DNA of 64,000 nucleotides from Pezizomycotina sp. ARF18 (lineage: Eukaryota; Ascomycota). A program made the position numbers and the translations under genes. The stretch is from NCBI GenBank assembly GCA_002224055.1, contig AZLU01000091.1, forward strand, positions 88,462-152,461. The letters run 5' to 3'. The notes under the pieces are model-generated. The model saw only the letters and a list, made by a program, of their open reading frames with translations. It did no database searches and was not told the DNA's origin. Positions 42,990-54,050 of the stretch are shown one piece after another. Position 1 is the first letter of the stretch; each line of letters opens with the position of its first letter.

Positions 42990-45900
42990 TTTCCGTACTC
43001 TAACAGCTTGACGATGGCCTTGTGGCCGTTTTTGGCTGCTAGTATAGCGGTATACCGACGTATTTGTGCTTCGCGTCTGCGTCGACCCCGGCGGTAAGGA
43101 GGAGCTTGACGACGGCCTCGTGGCCGTTTTTGGCCGCCCGATGTAGCGGTGTACCGCCGTATTTGTCTTTCGCGTCTACGTCGACCCCGGCGGTAAGGAG
43201 GAGCTTGACGACGGCCTTGTGACCGTTCTTGGCCGCCCGATGTAGCGGTGTATCGACGTATTTGTGCTTCGCGTCTACGTTGACTCCGGCGGTAAGGAAG
43301 AGCTTGACGATGGCCTCGTGCCCGTTCTCGGCCGCCCGATGTAGCGGTGTATTGACGTATTTGTGCTCGCGTCTGCGTTAACTCCGGCGGTAAGGAGGAG
43401 CTTGACGACGGCCTCGTGGCCGTTCTCGGCCGCCCGATATAGCGGTATATCGACGTATTTGTGCTTCGCGTCTGCGTCGACCCCGGCGGTAAGGAGGAGC
43501 TTGACGACGGCCTCGTGGCCGTTCTTGGCCGCCGATGTAGTGGTATACCGACGTATTTATTCTTCGCGTCTGCGTTGACCTTAGCGGTAAGGAGGAGCTT
43601 AACGATAGCCTCGTGCCCGTTTTTAGCCGCCTGATGTAGCGGTATACCGCCGTATTATTCTTCGCGTCTGCGTTGACCCCGGCGGTAAGGAGGAGCTTGA
43701 CGACGGCCTCGTAACCGTTTTTGGCCGCCCGATGTAGCGGTGTACCGCCGTATTGTCCTTCGCGTCTGCGTCGACTCCGGCGGTAAGGAGGAGCTTGATG
43801 ATGGCCTCATACCCTCTCGTGGCTGCCTAGGTTAGCGGTGTTGGTCGTTTTCGTTCTTCGCGTCTGCGTCGACCCCGGCGGTAAGGAGGAGCTTGACGAT
43901 AGCTTCGTAGCCGTTCTTAGCCGCTCGATGTAGCGGTATACCGCCGTATTTGTGCTTCGCGTCTGCGTCGACCCGGCGGTAAGGAGGAGCTTGACGACGG
44001 CCTCGTGGCCGTTCTCGGCCGCCCGATATAGCGGTGTACCGCCGTATTTGTCTTTCGCGTCTACGTCGACTCCGGCGGTAAGGAGGAGCTTAATGACGGC
44101 CTCGTGGCCGTTCTCGGCCGCCCGATATAGCGGTGTATCGACGTATTTGTGCTTCGCGTCTGCGTCGACCCCGGCGGTAAGGAGGAGCTTAACGACGGCC
44201 TCGTGGCCGTTCTCGGCCGCCCGATGTAGCGGTATATCGACGTATTTATGCTTTGCGTCTACGTCGACCCCGGCGGTAAGGAGGAGCTTGATGACGGTCT
44301 CGTGGCCGTTCTTAGCCGCCTAATATAGCGGTGTACTACCGTATTTATCCTTCGTGTCTGCGTCGACCCCGGCGGTAAGGAGGAGTTTAACGACGGCTTC
44401 GTGGCCGTTCTCGGCTGTCTAGGTTAGCGGTGTACCGCCGTATTTATTCTTCGCGTCTACGTTAACCCTGGCGGTAAGGAGGAGCTTAACGACGGCCTCG
44501 TGCCCGTTTTTAGCCGCCTAATATAGCGGTGTACTGCCGTATTTATTCTTCGCGTCTGCGTCGACTTCGGCGTAAGGAGGAGCTTGACGATGGCCTCGTG
44601 CCCTCTCGTGGCTGCCCAGGTTAGCGGTGTTTGGTCGTTTTCGTCCTTCGCGTCTGCGTCGACCGCGGCGGTAAGGAGAAGCTTGACGACGGCCTCGTGG
44701 CCGTTTTTGGCCGCCTGATGTAGCGGTGTACCGCCGTATTTATTCTTCGCGTCTGCGTCGACTTCGGCGGTAAGGAGGAGCTTGACGACGGCCTCGTGCC
44801 CTCTCGTGGCTGCCCAGGTTAGCGGTGTTTGGTCGTTTTCGTCCTTCGCGTCTGCGTCGACCGCGGCGGTAAGGAGAAGCTTGACGACGGCCTCGTGCCC
44901 CCTCATGGCTGCCAGAATAGCGGTGTTCGCTTTCTACCGTCTTTAATGTCGAGCTCTGAACATCCAAGAAGTGCCTGAACGGCCTCGGGAATACCCAAAT
45001 ATGAGGCGATGTGAAGGCCTGAGAGTGGCTCTGAGAACAGGTACTCGTCTCTGCGACGGAGGAAACTGACCATAAGCCGGAGCTTCGATTTGTCTTGAAG
45101 AAGACGTACTGAAAGATCCATTATTTGGTCCGACTTCTCGGAGAGAGTGGCTTCGCTTCGCACATGGTGGCCCATTGACAAGAGGCGTAGTCTAAGAACT
45201 CAAAATGGGTCGAAGGAGTCGCTCCATCATCGAACCCGTCAAAGTGTAAGTAAGTTAAGCAAGTTAAGGCAATCTGAGCATGTCCAAAGAAAATATCTCC
45301 TTATGCCGGGTTTGTAGGTATTCTGCAACGAGAAGTGAACCAAACGAATAGTGGAAGTCATGTCATCGATAACAACGAGACCGAAGCAGCCGGCCAACCA
45401 AGTTTTCAGAGAAGGTAGGTTGTCAGTGTCTAGTTCGGTATCTCCAGGTTTGACGGCCAGCGCATGTTGAAGTTCGCGAACAGATAAAGGTCTTTTGGCG
45501 AGATGGGTCCACATTAAAATATTCATTGCCTCGTCAGAAAGCAGCCTTGGACTGTTGTTGGATCCTTTTGATAGTATTTTCAAATGCAGTATACAGCCCC
45601 TCGGGCAGTCTGCTAAGAGCTAACCGCCGCTTGGATATCGTGCGCCCCAAGCACTTCCGAATCTGTAGGGCAGGCAGGAGAAACCTATATATTCAAAGAT
45701 TAGGATTACCATACTAGCGCGGGAGAAGTTGGGTATTGCAACTGACATCTTTTGAGATGTTGCCCCTATTCTTTCTAAAATATCCGACCTCAACTGTTCA
45801 TTCATAAGATCTGGATCGCGGTCACGGTCTTTTTCGATTTCCCCGGCGATAAACCTTTGAATGTCATCCTAATAAGCCTTAATAGTAATATTAAAGGCTT

Positions 45901-47450
45901 TCTCGAAAAATTTCTCAATACGGGCGCGGATATGTAGCCGACTAGTAATAAAGAATTTAATAGATGGCTGCGATAATAGTTTTTGAAGGGACTTTAATAA
46001 GGTATCGCTGTCGTTACATTCGTCGAGCGTATCGACGTACATGAATAATCTCTTTACTTCCGAGGACTAGCAAAGGTGGAGAAGTATAGACTTAAAGTTA
46101 CCTAGTTTAGGTGATTTGCCTACCCGATAATATCTCTTATAAAGCTAAGCTATCTTATTCGGTATAGAGGGAAAGGTCGCGACTACCTGCCTTAGTAAGC
46201 TACCTAGTAAATTAACTAGGTCTATAGGGCCTAGTCCCGGTAATTATAATATAGATAGGCGAGCGTATAATTTTGTCCGACTGCTTTACTATCAATCTCT
46301 AGCTCTACGAGGGTGGGAATCCGTCCAAATGCTTTACCATCGACCCGTTGTATCTCGAGGTAATCGATAACGAGTGATCTATGATTATTATTTAGTTTAG
46401 GAAACACCGGTGACGTCCTATAATTATAATCGAACGGACACGTACGTAACTACTGTCTTCCTAGTACCTAGAATGCCGTAGTAGCAAAGGACACGGTCGA
46501 GATTTGGACCTGCGTAATTGCGCCAATTTTGAAAGGTAGGTTCACGTAAGAGCCAATGCCCGGTACCTTTAACTCTGATAGATCGTACGTCTTAATGTCG
46601 TTTAGGCGGTTCTAGAGGCGATAGCTACTATAATATTTTTACTATTTGTTTCTTAGCCATTAATATATTAATAAATAAATAGAGAGAAAATTTTTTTCCT
46701 ACAGTTTAATTCTAGCTTTGATTCTAGCTGAAGACTCTGGACACTAGTAAGGATGCTATTAATTTTTATAGAGTCGTCTGTTAGAGTCGGCAAAAAGCTT
46801 AGAATTATTGTAATCTGATCTGATAGACGGGACATCTCGGCCGGTATCGTGGGTATTATCTTTAAAAACTGTACTAGATGATGCTGCTGCTTCTTAAGTT
46901 CCGTTAAAATCTCGTCGTTTAATTTTAACATTAAGGTACTTTAGAAATAAGAATTAAGATTGCTTCTATAACCAAATGTTTAGAAATTATACGTTGCCTA
47001 CTAATTATCGATCGTTAGAGAAAAGTAAAAAATCCTACGGTAGCGACCCAATGTCTGTACGTATTAGGAAATTTCTTTCGCTTAGAAGGGCCATTTTAGG
47101 CGCGTTATATGTTTAGATACGCTCTTGTTTATGCCTGGGCCGGCTGCTTTGGCTAGCTTTTGATATAGTAACTGTAGTTGATCTCGACAGATAGTAATAA
47201 CAGGATAAAGGCCTGATGTGTCGCGGAAAGAAATGCCCTTTACATCCTCTTGACGTAGAAACTCCACCAATTTGCCAAGGACGGCGCTAAGAGCCTTAAT
47301 CTCTACAATTAGAATCTAAGCTTCCTTTTCTGCGGATGCTACGTAACTGATATATATATATAATATGTCCGTTACTTGAAGAGCTAAGCTAATGAATCCG
47401 GTAATGCTAGTTGAGAAAGTAATAGGTCGATCATAATTGTGATATATTGT
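42990..47450 (-). pseudogene. NACHT/STAND-type protein with ankyrin repeat array, decayed
   Basis: Reading leftward from 47450, the N-terminal STAND helper domain is visible (ITFSTSITGFISLALQVTDI). Then KALSAVLGKLVEFLRQED and ITICRDQLQLLYQKLAKAAG, then HITRLKWPF. A helical linker follows at 46668-46931 (TELKKQQHHLVQFLKIIPTI). The NTPase core (about 45850-46650) is too degraded to show a clean P-loop. The winged-helix region is clear: MNILMWTHLAKRPLSVRELQ, HALAVKPGDTELDTDNLPSL and GLVVIDDMTSTIRLVHFSLQ. Then comes a capping segment and the ankyrin array to 42990. In-frame TAG and TAA codons break the N-terminal part at sites where Gln or Lys would be expected. The 45.8-47.3 kb part is unusually rich in TA dinucleotides, compatible with repeat-induced point mutation. 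Likely a recognition-type NLR, now inactive. Confidence 0.8.
42995..44935 (-). repeat. Array of about 20 near-identical ankyrin repeats
   Basis: Period about 99 bp (33 residues), about 20 units. Two unit types alternate irregularly: GGTPLHQAAKNGHEAVVKLL and NDQTPLTWAATRGHEAVVKL. The DNA of the units is almost identical, including synonymous sites. Several units are 1-2 bp short, which breaks the frame between units. Confidence 0.92.
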
Positions 47451-48125
47451 ATACCGAGGAAGAAACGCCGTCCATCGCCGTCCATAAAAGCCCATGATGA
47501 GGGATAAGCTGCCAAAGCCTTGTGGGCGTTCTATATCACATGATATCAAAACATAGAGGGGATTCTTGTCATGAAACAGTTAGCGCTTTGCTGCTCTGGC
47601 CATGGCTATCAATGCACTTTATTTGACGGACGCCACTGCGGGGTCACCCCGCCTCGCAAACCGTAAACATTTATACTTTTGATAAACAGTGCCCGACATA
47701 TAAAGCAGGGTATATAGCAACCAGATTTTACGAGGCCATCCCAATTTATATAATTTAAACCGGAGGTGGCCTTGCTGCCGAGCTCTCAAAGCTGGGCTTT
47801 TCGAGCGAGGTTCCAATCGAGTCCTTTGATTGGCAGGTTACGCGAAGAACAGAAGCGTAGGCGGAATCCTATGCAGAACAACCGCACAGGGATATCCAGC
47901 TCCGCGACAAGTTCAAATTGCGGTTTCCTTGTAAATACAATGGGGCTAAATATTCGAATGAAATACTGCAGCGATCGTTGAATTGACGGTCTCCGGTTGT
48001 AAAGGCCTTGTTATATCTAAGTTATATACTGTAAAGGGTATTCAAACTTATTTTTTCGATATCTACTTTGTGCGAGTGGTGAAAGTTGTATGTTTGTTGT
48101 GTTTTGATGATTCTATCGCCGCTTC
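47451..48125. other. Intergenic region, no gene recognised
   Basis: Lies between the divergent NACHT-ankyrin and HET genes. Open frames at 47619-47981 have no recognised feature. Confidence 0.4.
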
Positions 48126-50294
48126 TTGCTACATTACCCGATCTCATTAACTCCGTCTCGCCTCAAGATGACTGTCTTGACCCTCTCCAGGTTTGATAGC
48201 TCTAGAAATTTAGCCTGTAAGGATGTTGAAATACGGACCACGAAATATATCGCCATTTTCCATGTTTGGATGCAGGTTTTCTGGACGGATATTCCGGGTA
48301 TCCCTTTCCAGGTACTCGTCTCGCCGCAGAAAGCAGCTTTCATAGAAAATGACCTGCGGAAATTAGTCGGTGATAACCTCTTCTGGATGGACGTGCTCGT
48401 TAACAACCAGACTAAAGACGAAGAATGGCTCAAGGTTGCTAAGCATATACCAACCGTCTACAGCAATGCTGTCAAGACGATTGTAGTACGCGTAGACAGC
48501 GGGTTTCAACCCTGTTGCACAGACGCCTTACAGGTTTTGGTGGAATTGTACGCGGTTCAGAAACCTAGTATGCAAGAGTTGGCCAACCCCGCTGGGTCCG
48601 GGCTGCGTTTCAGGGTTTCGCGCAGCACGTTGGAATCCATCATATGAATTGGATGGGCGAATGTTGGTTAGAGCGGCTATGGCCCTGCAGGAAGCGAATC
48701 TTTCCAACGTTATTCAACTCGTCGTCTGTAAAATTAAAAGTGGAGGTAGCGCGCGCAAAGTGTTCAACCGGAAGCCTACAACAGACAAGCCGAAAGCCCT
48801 CGTCCAAATCCTCGGCAGCAGATGGCCGTGGTGGGAAGAAGATACCTTGCCGGCGTGAATCACCTGATCCACACTGCCAAAATATGGAGCACCGGAGGCC
48901 AGTACGGTGTTCCCCCGAGGCCGGAAGAGGTGAAATCCGAGTATGAAGACCGGGAAGCGCGGTACTGGGAATCTCGAACGACCCGCGTTCGGAAGTTCGT
49001 TAACGGTATTGTTGCGGGACCAGTTAGCAGTATCGTTGAAAGACCTGATCTGAAGGGACCTGAGAATAGCGTTATGTATCAGAGTATACACTTTTCCCTC
49101 AACGCCTCTATGCAGAGCCGGCGCAGGACCGTTAAGGTTAGGGATTTCGTGCCGGCGTTGTTTCCGTCGTATGTTTGGTACACGCCTCCGCCTGACCTCC
49201 GGAAAATGGCGTTCGGCGATCTTTGGGCGGATGCGATCGGGCAGCTTGCAAGCTTTCATCAACAGGAAGGGAGCGAAGTGACAATTCTGCCCAGGATTAC
49301 CCAGGGGGTTCTTAATCATTTAAAGCTAGAAACGACAAGGGTTCCGTATTGCCTTCGCACGATATACCGGGACCAAAGTTCCTGGAGATTTTTGCAACCT
49401 GTTCTTCGTGCAGCAAGAAGATTGGCGCTAGAACGTGAGCTTCGAAGACCACGAGAAGAGTCACTAACGGCTTCAAAAATGCGGGGGGGGGGGGCGAAGC
49501 TGTCGATGGAAGGCGTTCTTAAGGTTATCAGTGCGACTATTTTCTTTTAGTTCATCCCGAGGGATTTCTGGGATATTGAAAAGAAACAGAAACGCAATTT
49601 TCTAGGTATGGTAATGAAGAGGTTTGGAATGAGCTTTCCCACGACTTTGAAATAGTTGGAGCGGAGGACGCGACAAAGATATTGACGGCGCTGAATAACT
49701 TCCATCGCTCTGTTCCCTTTAAAATGATAGAAAAGGACAACTAACAAATTGAAAGACATTTTGAAGGAATAGGACGATATTTGCGATGTAGCTAAAACGG
49801 CCGATGGTCCCCAGTTCAGAGCGACGTTGGTGCGCTTTGCTGCAATGCTGGCGTGCAACATGCGCCTCGGACAGATCGGGTGGTCGAAAGGCAAACTCGA
49901 GCCGTATCTTCTAGAGCGCCGCGTCCGCGAATATGGAAAAGGTGAGGGAAAGGCCCTTTTCAGGATGTTAGTGCTGGCGGCGCCAGACCTCGATGAGTAC
50001 CTCGAAGAGTCTCACGAAATACATGCCTTCGGCCAGTTCATGCCGTATATTACAGCTACTTCAACAAAGCTAAGGTCGACTACTTTGGATCGCGTGACAT
50101 TCCCTGATGTTTTTCCTGGATGTCAAGATCAATATACCCCATTCGACGATTCTTCTCAGTTTTCAGACAGGATAATGGTAAGTTTGGATGTTTCAATCAG
50201 CCAATTGTATATCCTACTCGGTAAGCCGTACATCAGGAGAGTGAAGCCCCCAAGTAGCACTCAAGAGCTTGCCATGGAAAAAATAATAAAATAA
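48126..50294 (+). CDS. HET-domain (heterokaryon incompatibility) protein
   Basis: HET proteins trigger cell death or growth arrest in fungal non-self recognition. The domain is recognisable from KYIAIFHVWMQVFWTDIPGI (normally YIAISHVW), then LVGDNLFWMDVLVNNQTKDE, KHIPTVYSNAVKTIVVRVD, and WLERLW plus LQEANLSN across one missing base. The C-terminal part (GRRYLAGVNHLIHTAKIWST; VKVRDFVPALFPSYVWYTPP; KMAFGDLWADAIGQLASFHQ) is long, as in many HET proteins, and does not match a family I know. A G run interrupts it near 49482, and the last part (49827-50294, RLGQIGWSKGKLEPYLLERR) is in a different frame. Start position is uncertain: the ATG at 48126 or 48168 is plausible. Breaks are mainly single-base. 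Confidence 0.7.
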
Positions 50295-50453
50295 ATTAAA
50301 TAAATTTTCAAAGTCAAAAGATCACCTCAACCAGAGATGCAAACATGTAACAATCAGCAAACTTCGCTTCACATATCATCAAGAAAATCTACATCATGAT
50401 CATCAAGTGCTTTTGGGTTTATTCACAATTATCTCCTCGTCATCATATCATCA

Positions 50454-52771
50454 TCAATCGGCCAACCCTGTAACGACCTCCTTGTGCTTCTTATCCAGCG
50501 CCTTCCTCCTGATGAATGCGCACGCAACAAAGCCCGCCGCCGCCGTGCAAACATAAAGCACCCACATCTCCCTCATCGCCGTCCCAAACGCCATCTCAAC
50601 AACCCTCTTCCGCTCATCATCCAGCGTCGCCAGAATAAGCGTATTGGCCGCCGCCGAACCACCCGAAAGCTTCCCCGCGATCTCCTCACCCAGCTTCTCC
50701 CTCAGCATCGGCCCCTGACTCCTCATCCTATCACCAAACAGCACACCGCCAACAGCAACGCTCGTCGTCGTCGCGATGTTCCTCGCGAACCCGAACGTCG
50801 CCGTCGCCGCCGCGTTATCCTTGGTGCCGTCGATGTGGTTCTGCAGCGCGATTAACGCACCCTGCAGTGCCGGTCCGACGCCGATACCGGCGATGATTTC
50901 GAAGGCGATGACTTCGCCGACGGATGTAGTGGGGGAGAGAATTATGAAGAGGCCGTAGCCGAGGACCATGATTGCCATACCGAGGGCGACGGGTTCGAGG
51001 TAGCGGCCCGTGCGGCGGATGAAGGCGCCTGTACCCGCGGAGGCGAGGGAGAGGGCGGCGGCGTAGGGGATGAGGTAGACGCCGGACATGAAGGCCGTGG
51101 AACCGCGGACCCCTTGGAAGTAGAGGGGGAGGTAGTAGGAGCCGGAGACGTACGTCTGGCAGATAGCAGTGATGGCATTAGCAGGGGTTTTAGAAATAAT
51201 TGGGGATAATGAGGGATACGATGCAGGATACACTGAGGGATACTGAGGGTTACTGAGGGTTACATTGAGGGCACAGAGGGACAACAGAGGGGATACAGAG
51301 GGAATACTGAGGGATACTGAGGGATGTGGAGGGATACAGAGGGACATATCGTGACAAAATCCGTCACCAAAACGAAGGGACAGAGGGCACTTACAAATCC
51401 ATGAAAGAAGCAAACCAAAAGCGACGCCACGTTAGACCTATCGTGGAATAAACGGAGCGGCATGACGAAGAAAATTGCTCCGAGCAACAGTCCGAAGATG
51501 ACGAGGCAGAGGACCTTTGGGGAGGTCCACGGGTTCGTGACGCCGAATTCCAGACCGAGCAGGAACATTACTGTTGCGCCGATGATGGCGACGCTGCCAA
51601 GCCAGTCAATCGCTTTTAGTCCTTTGATGAGGGGCGTCTTAGGCGTCTTCAGGTGGAGGAAGGATAGCAGGACGAGGAAGGCGACGCCGGCGAGGGGCAC
51701 TTAGGAGAGGGGTTAGCATTTTTGCTGAGAGCGAAAGCAACGAAGGGAAATTTCGATAAAAATGCGATCTGAGGGACTGAGAGAAAATCAAAGCAGCATA
51801 ACAAAATTGAGGGATCCAGAGAGCCAAAGCACAGAAAGCACCAAAGGAGTATGAGAGTTGACAACTCACAGTTGATATAAAATATCCACCTCCACGTTGC
51901 AAAGTTCGTCAGAACACCTCCGACAAGCGGCCCCACGCAGCTTGCGAGCGCCCACACGAGCCCCGTAACGCCGTAATAAAACCCCTATCCCTCATGCTGA
52001 ACAGGTCCCCGATGCATATGTTTGCGAGTATGACGATCCCACCTGCGCCGGCGCCTTGAAAAACGCGGCCGGCGATGAGCATCGTCATGCTCGTCGAAAC
52101 CCCGCATACCAGCGACGAGAGGAAGAAAACGGTGACGGCGAGGAGGAGGATGGGTTTCCGGCCCAGATGTCGCTTATTTTACCCCAGGCGGGAGTCGAGG
52201 CGGCGTTGGAGAGGAAGTAGGCGGAGCCGACCCACGTGTAGCCCGCGGCGGAGTTGAAGTGCTTTGAGATTTCGGGGATGGCGGTGGTTACGATGGTCTG
52301 TCGTTTGGTATCATTGAGGGATTTGTTAGATGGCTGCGAACTTTTGAGAGATGTGAAAAAAAATTTGGAAAGGGAAAGGGAAGAAACGGTGGCGAGGAGG
52401 AACGATGGGGAGATCGTGTCGTTTTCGATCTGGCACTTACGAAGTCCAAAGCTGAAAGGAAGACGGCAAGCTGTGTAACGCGAGAGTTTCGCGCGGGAAT
52501 GGTTAGCCAAAAGTCTTTCGTCTCCCTTGCATGTTGGTGTTGTTTCAAACATATATGTCGTGTAACTCACGCATAGCGCACCCATAACAACCACAACGCG
52601 CAGCTTCTGTTCCTTTGGTCCAAGCTTTTCCGTGTTACTGTCGGACACAGGAGCTGAAGCTGATTCGCCAGCGTTCTCCTGCGCATGTTGGCGCTCGACA
52701 TTGCTCTCCCACTGGTGCTGCTCGCTGTCCGTTATGGACGACGGCTTCTCGTCTTCGGAGTGATTGTTCAT
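50454..52771 (-). CDS. DHA2-type MFS drug/toxin efflux transporter
   Basis: Drug:H+ antiporter of the 14-helix type. Exon 1 starts MNNHSEDEKPSSITDSEQHQ (52771) and ends VVVMGAL at 52571. A 30-nt micro-exon (52441-52470) encodes LAVFLSALDF. Exon 3 (51870-52297) begins TIVTTAIPEISKHFN, so LDFTIVTTAIP, the family motif of helix 1, is assembled across the micro-exon. WVGSAYFLSNAASTPAWGKI and WALASCVGPLVGGVLTNFAT (motif C-like) follow. Exon 4 (51395-51699) has several helices (VAIIGATVMFLLGLEFG). Exon 5 (50454-51155) begins TYVSGSYYLPLYFQGVRGST and ends KHKEVVTGLAD. One or two single-base breaks lie in exon 3. It is next to the NRPS-like gene and transcribed away from it, so it could export the cluster product. 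Confidence 0.9.
51192..51350. repeat. Intronic minisatellite (GAGGGATAC-like)
   Basis: Intron 51156-51394 of the MFS gene holds about 15 imperfect copies of a GAGGGATACT/GAGGGTTACT unit. Related copies also appear in the next intron (about 51770-51815). Confidence 0.85.
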
Positions 52772-54050
52772 TTGGCGACTTTTGGGAGGTTTTTTATATA
52801 TATATATATTTTTGGTGTTCCCGAGGGTTTGCGCATTCGAGGGTTTGCCGACGGAGGTGTACTGTTTAACACCCGGCGTACGCAAGCAGCCGGTGTAGCA
52901 GTAGTAGTATGAGGGAACTGGTTCGGTTACTCTCAGAGTAGCACATCCAACAGCAATTTTTCAAAGAGGTTGGTGATAGTTGTTTCAAAGAGGTTTAACA
53001 ATATCAAAGCACGCAATGGTATCACGGCAGTTTTTAATGTCACAGAAGGATTTGGATTTTTAATTGTTGGCGGCGGAAAGAAGAATTCGAGGAAGAATTT
53101 GAAAAAGCAGCAAGAGTGAAAGGGGAACCCACAAAATTTGCACACAAAAAAAAAAAAAAAAAAAAAAAAGTGACGGAAATACGCAGCGAACTCACGGACA
53201 AGTCCTACTTAAAACGAAACCTTCATGCGTACAGTCTATCTATCAAGGCAAATGACGGCAGAAGGAAAGAAAGGGGAAACAAGTTCGCCAACAGGCCTAA
53301 AAGAGCGGAAAGATTCTTCCTTATCAGATCCTCTGATTACATGGCGCTTATGCGGAGCCAGTATCGAAGCTTATTATATTTTCGGATAAATGTCGAATCA
53401 TTCCGCATGGTTCTGATAGTTCTAAACCCTTCTGGGGAAGTGCAATACGCAAGTGGCAGTTTAGCGCGCCTATCACGGACAAAAAAGCAGGGAAGCCTGG
53501 ACTTTGAAGCCAAAAATGAGTCAATAGTGAGCGTATTTGTGCTACAACGGCTCGACTAGCGACTTTTTTTCCCTGCATATTTTCAAGGGCGATCCATGTA
53601 GGGCAAATTTGGATCGATAAAGATGCACACTCGGAGCTCCGCGGTCGGCCACTCGATGTGCTTGTGCTACCATAAGCGTGTGCGCTAACGTCGAGAGATG
53701 ATGATGTATGATATTGTACAATGGGATCATGAAGTGATGGATATCCGGCCGATAGACCTGGGTTTTTGTATCACTACGGAGAACTGCTTATCGATGCAGA
53801 ACTGGGATGCAGTTGAGCTGAGAAGATTTCAGCAGAAATATGGTCATTGTATGAGATCTTCAGGAATTCAGGATTTATATTTGATTTTTGCCCGACTTTA
53901 TTTCAGGGATGAGAGGAGATGAGATACATCGCTATAACGCATTGAAATCTGAGGAAAAGATACCTTTATTGCCTGTTAGACACTTCCGAGAACCTATATT
54001 CTTTTTCTGTTTTTTTTTTTTTTTTTTTTTTTTTGACAAACCTGTAGGAA
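52772..54050. other. Bidirectional promoter region with homopolymers
   Basis: Lies between the divergent MFS and NRPS-like genes. Holds an A run of about 24 nt (53146-53169) and a T run of about 25 nt (54010-54034). An open frame at 53116-53559 contains the A run and has no motif. GACAAACCTGTAG just before the NRPS-like ATG looks like a 3' splice site after a pyrimidine tract, so a 5'-UTR intron is possible. Confidence 0.45.

Noticed and set aside
42995-44935. Regularly spaced repeats as a possible CRISPR-like array
   Set aside because: The 99-bp units are coding ankyrin repeats with no unique spacers.
53116-53559. 147-codon open frame containing a poly-Lys run
   Set aside because: The Lys run is the A24 homopolymer; no domain, no splice context, position in a divergent promoter region.
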